DNA from: Chryseolinea lacunae
GTDB taxonomy: Bacteria; Bacteroidota; Bacteroidia; Cytophagales; Cyclobacteriaceae
DNA length: 64,000 nt
Reading direction: 5' to 3'
Assembly (NCBI RefSeq): GCF_016735595.1
Contig: NZ_JAERRB010000010.1
Coordinates: 1 to 64,000, forward strand
The notes below the pieces were generated by a model. The model ran no database searches. It had not been told where the DNA came from and worked only from the letters and a program-made list of their open reading frames with translations. This document shows positions 51,475 through 62,400 of this stretch, piece after piece. How positions within the stretch are numbered: the stretch's first letter is position 1; each line of letters opens with the position of its first letter. The position numbers and the translations under genes were made by a program.

Positions 51475-52338
51475 GTGCGGATTGCCAACATTGTCGTCGC
51501 TCATAAGAATACGAAGCAGGTATTGCGTTTGCTACAGCAATACGATGCACGCCACTTTCACCATTTCGTGCACCTCGACATTCGTTGTCCCTATGCGGGC
51601 GAGTTCGATGGGTTGCCTAACGTAACGCTGCTGCCTATCCGGCGCAGATTGGTTTATGCGGGCTATGGTTTTGTGCAGGTCATTCTCGATGCCTTCCGCA
51701 TAGCGAAAGCGAAAGAGTCCTTTCAGTATTTCAACGTCATGAGCGGACAGGATTATCCCATCAAATCGACGGAAGCCTTCTATCAATTTCTTAAAAACTC
51801 CTATGGCACGGAATTCTTCGAGATCTATGACATGCCTTCGTGGCCCCAGGCTTACCATCGCTACGAGCGCTTTCACTTTATAGAGTGGGAGATCAAAGGG
51901 CGCTATCGCATCGAGAACATCATCAACCGATTCATTCCCAAACGCAAGTTCTTTCCCGGCCTTGAGCCGTTTGGCCGTTCGGCCTGGTTCACGGCCACCG
52001 ACCACTTTGTGGACCATGCGCTCAAGTTCATCGATAGCCATCCGCGGTTCATTCGTCATATGAAAACCGTTTGGTCGCCCGATGAATTTATTTTCAATAC
52101 TATCGCCATGAACTCGTACCTTCGTGAGAAAGTTACGTTCAACAATCTCCGGCACATCGATTGGTCGGAAGGCAACGTGACCCCGAAAATCTTTAAGCGT
52201 CACGATCATCAAACGTTGCTGGAAAGTCCCTGCTTCCTGGCGCGCAAGTTTGACGACACCGTGGACGCCGCGATTTTAGACCTGCTGGACGAAAGCAATC
52301 TTGCCTATGGCAACGGCCAGAAACAAACGATTGCTTAA
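51475..52338 (+). CDS. GT14-family (core-2/I-branching type) glycosyltransferase
   Basis: 287 residues from a GTG start. Signature: RIANIVVAHKNTKQVLRLLQQ, HFVHLDIRCPYAGEF, FNVMSGQDYPIKSTEAFYQFL and MKTVWSPDEFIFNTIAMNS, the pattern of beta-1,6-N-acetylglucosaminyltransferase-like proteins. The family is best known for branching in eukaryotic glycans but is also frequent in bacterial EPS clusters. It should create a branch in the repeat unit. Inferred sugar: N-acetylhexosamine. Confidence 0.9.
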   Translation: MRIANIVVAHKNTKQVLRLLQQYDARHFHHFVHLDIRCPYAGEFDGLPNVTLLPIRRRLVYAGYGFVQVILDAFRIAKAKESFQYFNVMSGQDYPIKSTEAFYQFLKNSYGTEFFEIYDMPSWPQAYHRYERFHFIEWEIKGRYRIENIINRFIPKRKFFPGLEPFGRSAWFTATDHFVDHALKFIDSHPRFIRHMKTVWSPDEFIFNTIAMNSYLREKVTFNNLRHIDWSEGNVTPKIFKRHDHQTLLESPCFLARKFDDTVDAAILDLLDESNLAYGNGQKQTIA

Positions 52339-52413
52339 GTTTTTCGATGCTTTTGTTTTTGTTTTGCTTTTTAGAATGTCTATTTTTCTTAAACCCTCTA
52401 ATCTGAAATTACT

Positions 52414-54312
52414 GTGTGTGGAATAGTTGGCTTCTGTGATTTCAACAAACGTTCTGGCGCTGATGTGCTGAACAAGATGACCCAATCCCTGCATCATCGC
52501 GGGCCGGACGACTCCGGAACGTTTCTCGATGAGCAAGCGGGATTCACCCTCGGCTTTGGCCATACCCGTCTCTCCATTCTAGACTTGTCGCCGCTGGGCC
52601 ATCAGCCGATGCGCGTGGGCAAGATGGTGATCACTTTCAACGGTGAAGTGTATAACTTCATGGAGATACGCGAACGGTTGGAGAAGGAGGGATGCACCTT
52701 CAAAAGTCACTCCGATACCGAAGTGATTCTTTACGCCTTTCAACAATGGGGACCTTCATGTCTCCAGTATTTCAGGGGCATGTTTGCCTTCAGTCTCTAT
52801 GACGAAGAGAAACAAAAACTCTACATCGTGCGCGATCGCGTAGGGGTGAAGCCGTTGTATTTCTACAACCTCGACGGCACGTTGCTGTTCAGCTCCACCC
52901 TCAAAGCCTTTCACGTGCACCCCGCGTTCCGCAAGGAAATTGACGTGGCCAGCCTCGGCCTGTTCCTGCAATACAGCTACATCCCCGGCCCGCATTGCAT
53001 CTTCCAGCATACGCAGAAATTACTGCCCGGCCATTACCTGGAAATTTCGCTCAACACGCGCGACATAAAAATGCACAAGTACTGGGACGTTGTGGACAGC
53101 TACAACCAGCCCAAGCTTGACATCGGCGACGACGAAGCCATTCGGGAAACCGAGAAAATATTAACCGAGTCGTTCAACTATCGCATGGTGGCAGATGTGC
53201 CCGTGGGGATTTTCCTCAGTGGTGGTTTCGATAGTTCTGCCGTGGCGGCGTTGATTCAGAAAGACAGAACAGACCGTCTGAAAACATTCACCATCGGCTT
53301 CGATGTGCCAGGCTTCGATGAAGCACCCGATGCCCGTCGCATTGCCGAACACCTGGGCACCGATCACACCGAATACTACTGCTCGCCCAAAGATGCGCTT
53401 GGCATCATCCCAACCCTGCCGGATATCTACGACGAGCCCTTTGCCGACAACTCTTCAGTTCCCTCGGTGCTGGTGTCGCAATTGGCGCGCAAGCAAGTGA
53501 CGGTGGCCTTGTCGGGCGATGGGGGCGACGAAATTTTTGCGGGCTACAACAAATTCAGCCAGGCCATCAAGTTTGCCAACGGCGGCTTTCCGCAGTGGAT
53601 GAAAACGTCGCTGGCCAAGACCATGGGCGTGATCAACCCCGAACACATTCCGGTATTGAACCAGCGCTACAATTTTTCCACGCGCTACGAAAAGATGCGC
53701 CACATTCTGCAGAGCGGCGATCCGTCGGTGAACATGGACATCATCAGCCAGTATATTCCCCAGCAGGAAGTGAAACGGTTGGTGGCAAAGGATTTTAAAG
53801 ACTACAAAACATTCTTCCAAATGAAGGAAGAATTTGCAGGCCACAACGATGCGTTGAGCAAGATGCTGGCCATTGATTATAAAACATTTTTGAACGACAA
53901 CAACCTGGTGAAGATAGACCGCGCCACCATGTCGGTGGGGTTGGAGGGAAGGGAGCCGTTTCTCGATCAGAAAGTGATTGAGTACGTGGCCCGTCTTCCA
54001 TCGCACCTGAAGATGCGCGACGGCGTGACCAAATACATTCTGAAGCAAATCGTCTACAAACACATTCCGCGCCCGTTGATGGACCGGCCGAAGAAGCCGT
54101 TCATTGCGCCGCTCACGGTGTGGTTTATGAACGAGCTGAAAGACTTTTTCCTGAACTACCTCGACGAGAGCCGCATCCGCAAGGAGGGCTTGCTGCAAGC
54201 CGCGCCCATCGTGGAAATGCGCAACCAATACCTGTCGGGTAAAAAAGTGAATCATCAGAAATTATGGAATTTGCTGATATTTGAAATGTGGATGGAGAAG
54301 TGGATGAAGTGA
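52414..54312 (+). CDS. asnB: Asparagine-synthase-type glutamine amidotransferase
   Basis: 632 residues from a GTG start, so that Cys2 is the glutaminase nucleophile (MCGIVGFCDF). Glutaminase domain to about 200, then synthetase domain with ATP pyrophosphate loop FLSGGFDSSAVAAL (about 265) and VALSGDGGDEIFAGY. The substrate need not be aspartate: in polysaccharide clusters such enzymes often amidate uronic acids (WbpS-like). Its place between GT14 and GT4 genes supports that. The symbol reflects the family, not the proven reaction. Confidence 0.88.
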   Translation: MCGIVGFCDFNKRSGADVLNKMTQSLHHRGPDDSGTFLDEQAGFTLGFGHTRLSILDLSPLGHQPMRVGKMVITFNGEVYNFMEIRERLEKEGCTFKSHSDTEVILYAFQQWGPSCLQYFRGMFAFSLYDEEKQKLYIVRDRVGVKPLYFYNLDGTLLFSSTLKAFHVHPAFRKEIDVASLGLFLQYSYIPGPHCIFQHTQKLLPGHYLEISLNTRDIKMHKYWDVVDSYNQPKLDIGDDEAIRETEKILTESFNYRMVADVPVGIFLSGGFDSSAVAALIQKDRTDRLKTFTIGFDVPGFDEAPDARRIAEHLGTDHTEYYCSPKDALGIIPTLPDIYDEPFADNSSVPSVLVSQLARKQVTVALSGDGGDEIFAGYNKFSQAIKFANGGFPQWMKTSLAKTMGVINPEHIPVLNQRYNFSTRYEKMRHILQSGDPSVNMDIISQYIPQQEVKRLVAKDFKDYKTFFQMKEEFAGHNDALSKMLAIDYKTFLNDNNLVKIDRATMSVGLEGREPFLDQKVIEYVARLPSHLKMRDGVTKYILKQIVYKHIPRPLMDRPKKPFIAPLTVWFMNELKDFFLNYLDESRIRKEGLLQAAPIVEMRNQYLSGKKVNHQKLWNLLIFEMWMEKWMK

Positions 54313-54347
54313 CCGGCAAATCCAGAACCGTTTAAACAAGATCCTTT

Positions 54348-55472
54348 TTGAAGCGCATAAAAATTATTGAAGCCATCCGCCAGGGCTCCATCGGCGGTGG
54401 TGAAAGCCACGTGATCGACGTGGTGAAACACCTGGACAAGGCCCGCTACGAACCGGTGGTGCTCTCGTTCACCGAAGGAGAGATGATCCGCACGCTCAAC
54501 GACATGGGCGTTAAGACAGTGGTCATACCCACCACCAAGCCCTTCGATTTTCGGATGTGGCCCAAGGTAAAATCCTTTTTCCAACAGGAACAACCCGACG
54601 TGGTGCATGCCCACGGCACGCGCGCCATGTCGAACGTGTTCACCTCGGCGCGGGCGTTAAAGATACCCCTCATCTATACCATTCACGGTTGGTCTTTCCA
54701 CGACAATCAGAAACCTTTGGTGCAGCGCGTGCGCGTGTGGAGCGAAGGGTTCCTGGCGCGAAGGGCCGATGTGAACATATCGGTTTCGCATTCCAACCAG
54801 CAGACCGGCAAAGACAAGATAAAGGACTTTGAGTCGGTGGTGGTGAAAAACGGGGTGGACTTTGCCAAGTTCAGCCGGAACACCTCGGCCGAAGATCTGC
54901 GCGCGCAGTTGAACATTCCGGCCGGCAATGTGGTGATCGGGTTCATTGCCCGCTTCACCTATCAAAAATCGCCGGTGCTGATGCTGGAGGCGTTTGCGGC
55001 CCTTGCCAAGGACCAGCCTAACCTGACCCTGCTCATGGTGGGGGATGGTGAACTGATGCCCGAGGTGAAAGCGTCCATCCAAACCTTGGGCATCGCCGAC
55101 AAGGTGGTGCTGACGGGCTTCCGCAAAGACGTTCCTGCCTTGCTCCACGTGATCGACATCTTTTGCCTGCCCTCGCTGTGGGAAGGCCTGCCGTTGGGCT
55201 TGCTGGAAGCCATGGCCATGCAAAAGGCCGTGGTGGCCACCGCGGTTGACGGATCAAAAGAGATCATTGTGCACGGCGAAAACGGATTGCTGACCACACC
55301 GGGCAACCGCGATGAGCTGCAACATGCCCTGGCGCGTGCCGCAGCCGATGAGGGCCTTCGTAAGAAGATGGCGCTGAGCGCTTTTCAGTATGTGACGGCC
55401 CACCACAGCGTGCAAACCATGGTGACGCAAATCGAAAACATTTACGACAGCTTTAATGGCAAGACCCGTTGA
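54348..55472 (+). CDS. GT4-family glycosyltransferase
   Basis: 374 residues from a TTG start (KRIKIIEAIRQGSIGGGESHVIDVVKHLD, with the GGGE acceptor loop). Acceptor-side DVVHAHGTRAMSNV, then donor side VVIGFIARFTYQKSPVLMLEAFAAL and the E-x7-E region LPSLWEGLPLGLLEAMAMQKAVVAT. It retains the anomeric configuration of its donor. It is 35 bp after asnB, with no promoter needed between them. Confidence 0.93.
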   Translation: MKRIKIIEAIRQGSIGGGESHVIDVVKHLDKARYEPVVLSFTEGEMIRTLNDMGVKTVVIPTTKPFDFRMWPKVKSFFQQEQPDVVHAHGTRAMSNVFTSARALKIPLIYTIHGWSFHDNQKPLVQRVRVWSEGFLARRADVNISVSHSNQQTGKDKIKDFESVVVKNGVDFAKFSRNTSAEDLRAQLNIPAGNVVIGFIARFTYQKSPVLMLEAFAALAKDQPNLTLLMVGDGELMPEVKASIQTLGIADKVVLTGFRKDVPALLHVIDIFCLPSLWEGLPLGLLEAMAMQKAVVATAVDGSKEIIVHGENGLLTTPGNRDELQHALARAAADEGLRKKMALSAFQYVTAHHSVQTMVTQIENIYDSFNGKTR

Positions 55473-55552
55473 GCCCGCGCCATCGGTTTTGTCATGCCCG
55501 TATTAATTCTCAAATTCGATCCGATTTTTAATCCTCTATATTGATTTCAGAC

Positions 55553-56266
55553 ATGAAAAAATTATCTACCCTCGCGCTTGGAGTGTTTGTTCTTTGCCTG
55601 CAGGCCGGCGCCCAGCAGATTGACTACAAGAAGATCATCCTTCCGGAAAGTATCTCCAACGTCAGCATCGAGGAGCGCCTGGTGCAACTGGCCTGGAAGA
55701 ACAACCCCTCGGCCAAAGTGATGCAACACGACGTGGCCGCGGCGCAATATGAAGTGAAGGTGGCCGCCACGCGGTGGACGAGTTTGTTTGGTGCACAAGG
55801 CAACTTGAACGAATTCACCATAAAGCAATTCACCAACTCAAGCTCCGGCGCCACCAGCAACACCTTCTATCCGCGTTATAACGTTTACCTCAACCTGCCC
55901 TTGTCGGCGTTTTTCGAATTCCCCAACGCCAAAAAAGCGGCCCGCGAGCGCGTGGGCATCAAAGAAGAACAAAACAACATGCTGAAGCTCGACATCCGTG
56001 CGCGCGTGCTCAAGGCCTATAAAGACTATCAGAAGTATGATTTCATCGCTAAAATCCGCAACGCTGACCTGGAAGATTTCCGCCAGAACTTTAATACCGT
56101 AGAGAAAAATTTCAAGGAAGGTTCGGCCAGTCTGGAGGACTATGCCACGGCACAGCGCCTGTTGCGCGATTTGCAAATTCAGGATGCGATGGCTAAAAAC
56201 GACTTCGATAAAGCAAAGATCGACCTCGAACAACTCATTGGGGTGAAGATGGAGGAAGTACTATAA
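55553..56266 (+). CDS. Half-size TolC-like outer membrane efflux protein
   Basis: 237 residues from ATG 55553, with signal peptide MKKLSTLALGVFVLCLQAGAQ. One TolC repeat is visible: EERLVQLAWKNNPSAKVMQHDVAAAQYEVKVAATRWTSL helix, a beta-rich segment with FYPRYNVYLNLPLSAFFEF, then helix pair LDIRARVLKAYKDYQKYDFI...LEDYATAQRLLRDLQIQDAMAKNDFDKAKIDLEQLIG. Ordinary TolC has two such repeats (about 430 residues), so this is a single-repeat form. It may assemble as a hexamer or be a specialised export tube for the polysaccharide. The 195 bp after it holds the promoter region of the giant gene. Confidence 0.7.
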   Translation: MKKLSTLALGVFVLCLQAGAQQIDYKKIILPESISNVSIEERLVQLAWKNNPSAKVMQHDVAAAQYEVKVAATRWTSLFGAQGNLNEFTIKQFTNSSSGATSNTFYPRYNVYLNLPLSAFFEFPNAKKAARERVGIKEEQNNMLKLDIRARVLKAYKDYQKYDFIAKIRNADLEDFRQNFNTVEKNFKEGSASLEDYATAQRLLRDLQIQDAMAKNDFDKAKIDLEQLIGVKMEEVL

Positions 56267-56378
56267 TTCAGTTTTTTGGCTTTAAAAAGTAACCAGCAAA
56301 GTCAAAATATATTTTCAAACCCCTGAAATTAGCCAGAATTCAGGCTTCATTAAAAAATAACAGAAAAATACTATGTAA

Positions 56379-56386
56379 TATTTTTG
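56379..56386 (+). promoter_or_regulatory. Putative -7 element of the giant secreted gene
   Basis: TATTTTTG fits TAnnTTTG and lies 75 bp before the ATG at 56462 in an AT-rich gap. No good -33 TTTG is at the usual distance. Confidence 0.35.
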
Positions 56387-56461
56387 TCCGTTATGGTATA
56401 ATTTTTAATTTCGTGTGTGCTTTTGTCGGCTGTCTATAGTTAATTTAATCTATTACCCTTT

Positions 56462-59400
56462 ATGAAAAAGTCCCTGGCTTTACTTGCGACCTTGTTCCTG
56501 GTTGCATTTTCAGTCTTTTCCCAAACCGTCCCTTTTCCTACCGGTACACGCGACAACAATGCTTTGGAGCCTTGGGGCTACCAGCAAGTTGGTACCAACT
56601 GGGACACATCACCGTTCCTCCCGTTCATTTATCAAAACCGCTGGTTTAGGTTGATGCCTCCAAATGGGGTGACCTATAACACGCCTACGAAAACGTGGAC
56701 GTTTTCCGAACCCGGAAAACTTTACCCGATGATCATCTTCCTGCACGGAGCAGGGGAGACGGGTACAGACAACAACAACCAGCTGAAACATGGTGGCCAG
56801 CGTCACAGAGACGCCGTGAAATCCGGATTATTTCCAGGATTTTTGTTTTATGAGCAATCTTCAACGCTTGATCAGATCAAGGCTCAGCTGGAGAAGATGA
56901 TCTCTATTCTGCCCATCGACATCAACCGTATCTACATCCACGGTTTGTCTGGTGGTGGTGGTGACACGTGGAAGTTCACGATCGCCAACCCTACGCTGAT
57001 CGCAGCAGCTTTCCCGATGTCGGCTTCTAACGATGATGCGAAACAAGAAAAAATGTTGTACATCCCCCTGCGTCAGTCGCAAGGTGAGAGAGACAACAAC
57101 CCTAACCCGGGATGGACTCAGACGATCGTAGATTGGTTTAACACCAACGGTGGTCACCTTGAGTATTTCTACCTCCCTGGCGTGGGTCACGGCACATGGG
57201 AAACTATGTATGCCCGTCCTGATTTCTTCCCTTGGTTCTTATCGCACAAGAAAAATGAAATTTTAGTACTCTTTAATAGAAACGAACTTTGTCCTGGCGT
57301 TCCCACTTCTGCAACGATGGGTTTCACGCCCGGCTTCGACGCATATGAGTGGAGAAAAGACGGTGTGCTTATTCCGGGTGCAACCACTTACAAAATCACC
57401 GCTACGCAATTCGGTGTGTACACCGGTCGTATCAAAAACAGAGGTGTGTGGAGCGAATGGTCTGCTCCGGTTGAAGTGAAAACAAAACAACCTACCTACA
57501 CGCCTGCTATCGTTCCTTCTGCTAACAAGACGATTGTGTTGCCCGCTCCCGACGGGTCGACAACAACATCGCTTGAAGAACCCGAAGGATACTCTGCTTA
57601 TGTATGGAGAAACGCTGCAACCAACGCAATCGTAGCTAACACCCGTGTGTTCTCAACGGCAACTGTAGGCACATACAAAGCCACTGTGACTGAAGTGAAC
57701 GGCTGTTCAAGTGTTGAATCGCCCGTGTTCACGGTGGTGAATGCAAACGGCCCTAACAAGCCCGACGGCATCAGTGGTTTCCTTGGCTATGCCAACACAC
57801 AAACGCAAATCACCCTGGCGTGGAGCGACAACCCTACACCTCAAAACAACGAAACTGGTTTTGAAATCTACAGAGGTGCGACCGTTACTGGCCCCTTCAC
57901 CTTATTGACGACTACGGCCGCCAATGCCAACACGTATGTTGACAGCGACCTGACGCCGAACACTACCTATTACTACCTGGTTCGCCCTATCAATGCCTCT
58001 GCGGCAGGTCCTATCTCGACCACCATTGGCGTGGCAACGAAAGTGGATGCAACACCTCCTACAGCGCCGTTGAACCTGGTTGTGGCGGGTAGCACAAAAA
58101 CATCGGTTACACTGGTGTGGGAAGCTGCTACAGACAACGTAGGTGTGTATCGCTACGACATTTTCAAGAATGGCACAAAGGTGCTTGCTGTGAATGGTCT
58201 CTCGACTACCGTATATAACCTGACGCCTAATGAAGTGTATAACTTCGTTGTGAAAGCAAGAGACGTGACCGGCAACCTTTCGCCTGAAAGTAACCAGGTG
58301 ACGGCGGCTTCGATCAACAACGGCCTCAACTATAAAGTATTCACCGGTTCATGGACTGTGCTTCCGGACTTCAACACGCTGACACCCGTGAAATTGGGCA
58401 ACACGCCTAACATCGACCTTAGCGTGAGAACAACCGATACAAACTTTGCCATGTACTGGGAAGGTTACATCACCATCCCTGTAGCCGGTAACTATACCTT
58501 TGAAACATATTCCGACGACGGAAGCAAAGTGTACATCGGTGGCTACGGTGCATCTTATCAGGTTGTGAACAACGACGGTGCACACGGTTTGCAATACCGC
58601 ACAGGCACAAAGAACTTTGCCACTGCCGGTACGTATCCGATTGTTATCACGTATTTCAACATCACAGGAACTGGAACGATGCAGTTGTATTGGAAAAATA
58701 CAGCCAGCGGCATTGGTTCAACCCGTCAATTGATTCCGGATTCTCAATTCAAATCAACGTTCACGTATCCTGATGTGGCTCCGGCATTCCCGACACAACT
58801 TGCTGCGTCTGCCGTTGCCTACAACCAGATCAACCTGACCTGGAAAGACAACAGCACGAACGAAACAGGCTTCCAACTTTACAGAGCGACTGCTACAGCC
58901 GGCCCTTATGCAGCCATTGCTATCGTGCCTGCCAACACCACGTCCTACAGCGACAAGGCAGTTGATCCTGCAACGAAATATTTCTACCGTGTGAAGGCCA
59001 TTGGCCGCTACGGTGAGTCGACCCTTTCGAATGAAATCACGAGAGGTGTTGCATACTCCTACTACGAACAGACCCTCACCACGTTGGCCAACATTAACTC
59101 GCTGACACCCACTTCTACGGGAACGTCCACAGGTTTCGACCTGACGCCCCGGAAGCGTGATGCAAACATTGCATTCAAGTGGGTTGGTAAGATTAAAATT
59201 GCCACTACCGGCAACTACACGTTCTTCACCACTTCGGATGACGGAAGCGTGTTGTTCATCGATGGTGTGCAACGTGTGGCAAACGACTTCAACCAAGGCA
59301 TGACTGAGCGCTCCGGTGTGGTGAACAACCTCACGGCAGGCGTACACGACATCGTGGTTTCATACAGAAACGGTACAGGTGGTTTTGGACTTGAAGTTCG

Positions 59401-62400
59401 CTACCAAGGACCGGGCGTTGCCAAACAACTCATCCCGTCGACGGTGTTGGCTGATGACGATGTGAATGCTACAACCCTGCCGTTGCCTGCAGCCCCTGCA
59501 GCGCCGACAAGCCTTGCAGCATCGCCTTTGTCTAAGACCTCCATCAACGTTTCCTGGACAGATGCCAGCACAACAGAAACGGCATTCGAGTTGTATCGTT
59601 CGGTACACACTTCGACCAGCTTTGTGTTGTTCAAAACACTTCCTCCGAACACTACGAGCTTCCTTGACGAAGGATTGTTCCCCAATGAAACATACTTCTA
59701 TAAAGTATCTGCAGTAGGTACAGGTGGAAGCACGTCCACAGCCATTGTGAGTGCAACTACGCTCAACACGCCTCCTGTGATCACAGGCATTGCCGACATC
59801 TTCCTGAAATATGGTAAGACACTTACGTTGAGTGTTGTGGCCCAGGACGACGATCACGAACCGTTGACACTCACTACGCAAAACCTGCCGGCCTTTGCAA
59901 CGTTCTCGGATCAGGGCGACGGAACCGGTACACTGGTGTTCACACCTCAACTGGCGCACCTCGGACAGTATCCTAACATCCGGATATTTGCAACAGATCA
60001 ACACACTGGAAAAGATACAGCCACCTTCAAGTTTGTGGTGACCGACAAAGACGTGCCCAACATTGTTCCTGTGAGCGATGTGACCATGAGCGAAGGTCAG
60101 ACACGCGCCGTAACCATCACGGCATCGTCTGATGCCGGCACGCAGAACCTGATTTGGGAAGCGGTTGATTTCCCTGCCTTTGCTTCGCTGAGCAGCAATG
60201 CACAAGGCGTGGGAACCGTAACGCTTACTCCTGACTACATTCACTCAGGCGACTATTCACTCACTGTTAAGGTGAAGGATAACGTTGGCGGTGAATCGGC
60301 CAGAACCTTCAAAGTTTCTGTGGGCGATGTGAACCCGAACTCATCGGTATCGATGAACCTGGTGTACTCTACCAGCGCTGTCGCTCCCTGGAACAACATC
60401 ACAAGCAAAACAACAACAGCGTTGAAAGACAACACAGGTGCTACCACCACCGTTGGTTTGGATTTCCAAACGACTGCCTGGAACACCTGGTTTGAAGGCG
60501 CCGTGACCGGCAACAACTCGGGTGTTTATCCTGACGCGGTAATCAGCGACTACTACTACTTCGGTATCTTCGGCGCGCCGAATACCGTGGATGTGAAAGT
60601 GACCGGTCTTAACCCTGCACGCAACTATACTCTTAGCTTCCTCGCCAGCAGCAAGTGGACAGGTGTATCCGACAACGGAACAACTACCTACACGATCGGT
60701 GCGAAGACGGTTTCGGTTGGAGCACAGAACAACAGCTCAACAGTAGGCAAGATCACCAGCGTGACCCCTGCGGCCGACGGTTCGATCACCTTCACCATGA
60801 GCAAAGAAGGTGCCTCGCAAGTAGGTTACCTGAATGCACTGGTTGTTGAATCGGTATATCAGGATGGCACTGCCCCTGCAGCACCCCGCGCACTTGACAT
60901 CGCGCTCAACGCGAACAACGAAGCCAAGCTGGTTTGGGTGGATGCACCATTCAATGAAAATGGATTTGATGTGTTCCGTTCGCTCACAAAGAACGGCACC
61001 TATACAAAAGTGAACGCAGCAGCGGTAGCCGCCAACGGCACTACCTACACGGACGCCACAGTGGTGGAAGACACCAAGTATTACTACAAGGTTAGGTCGT
61101 TCAATGATGCAGGAGTGTCGGCTTACTCGAACATCGACTCGATCAGCGTTCCCAACCTTGCGCCTAAAATCACACTCACCGGTAGCCTGGCCCTCACCAG
61201 AGGCTCACAATCTACTGTGACGGTTTCGGCAACGGATCTTCCTGCCAACCAACTTACGATTGCTGTAACAGGTCTCCCTTCGTTCGCAACCTATCAGCAA
61301 AACACACCGCTCACCGGAACGATAACATTCAATCCGACTTCGGCTAACCTGGGTGTATTCTCCTTCACGGTGAAAGCAACGGATAACAAAGGTGCCGCCA
61401 CAACGAAAGATGTGACAGTGACTGTAAGCGAAACATTGGTGTACAGAATATCGCTGAACTTCAGCCAGAGCTCGAATGCTGCAGCGCCTTGGAATAACAC
61501 GTCGAAAGCCCCTGCGGTGAACGATGTGTTTGCAAACCTGAAAGACGATGGCGGTGTGAACCGTAACGTAAGTGTTACCCTCACCTCCGGCTTCGGTGGT
61601 GCTTTCAACGAAGGCGCAGTGACCGGATCGGATTCGGGTGTCGTGCCGGATGCCGTATTGAGAGAATACTACTGGTTTGGTGCCTTCAACGCGCCCAACG
61701 CAGCACAACTCAAAGTGTCGGGTTTGAGCAAGCTCAACAAGTACACGTTCAAATTCGTAGCCAGCAGTAACTTCACGAACAACGGATCAATCATCAACAA
61801 TGGCAGCACGGTGTTCACCATCGGAAGCCGCACATCGTCGGTGAATGTTCAAGGCAACACCTCAAACCTGGCCGTGATCTCTGACGTGGTTACAAATGCC
61901 AACGGTGAAGTGACTGTCGACATTACGAAAGCAGGCGATGCAACAGTAGGTTACATCAACGGTTTGATAATCGAAGCTGTAGCCATCGATCCTTCCGGAT
62001 TCGCACCTACTTCGCTGATCGCTTCGGCCAACTCGAAGACCAACATCATCATTGGCTGGTCAGACAATTCGCCTACGGAAACCGGATTTGAAGTGTATCG
62101 TTCCACCACCACTGCCGACGGCGTGTATTCGCTCATCGGAACAACTGCAACTGACGTGGCAACCTACACCGACAACACCGGTGCAACCAACGGCAAGAAA
62201 TACTACTACAAAGTAAGAGCAATCATTCCTGGTGGCTTCACAGGCTACAGCAACGTGGCCAGCGCCGGAACAATCGCCTTCGCAGTATACATTAACATCA
62301 ACGGTGTGGCAGCATACGATGCACCTGCACCTTGGAACAACCTGAGCCGCCTGGCGGTTGACAACGACGTGTTCTATAACCTGAGAGACGAATCCGGAAA

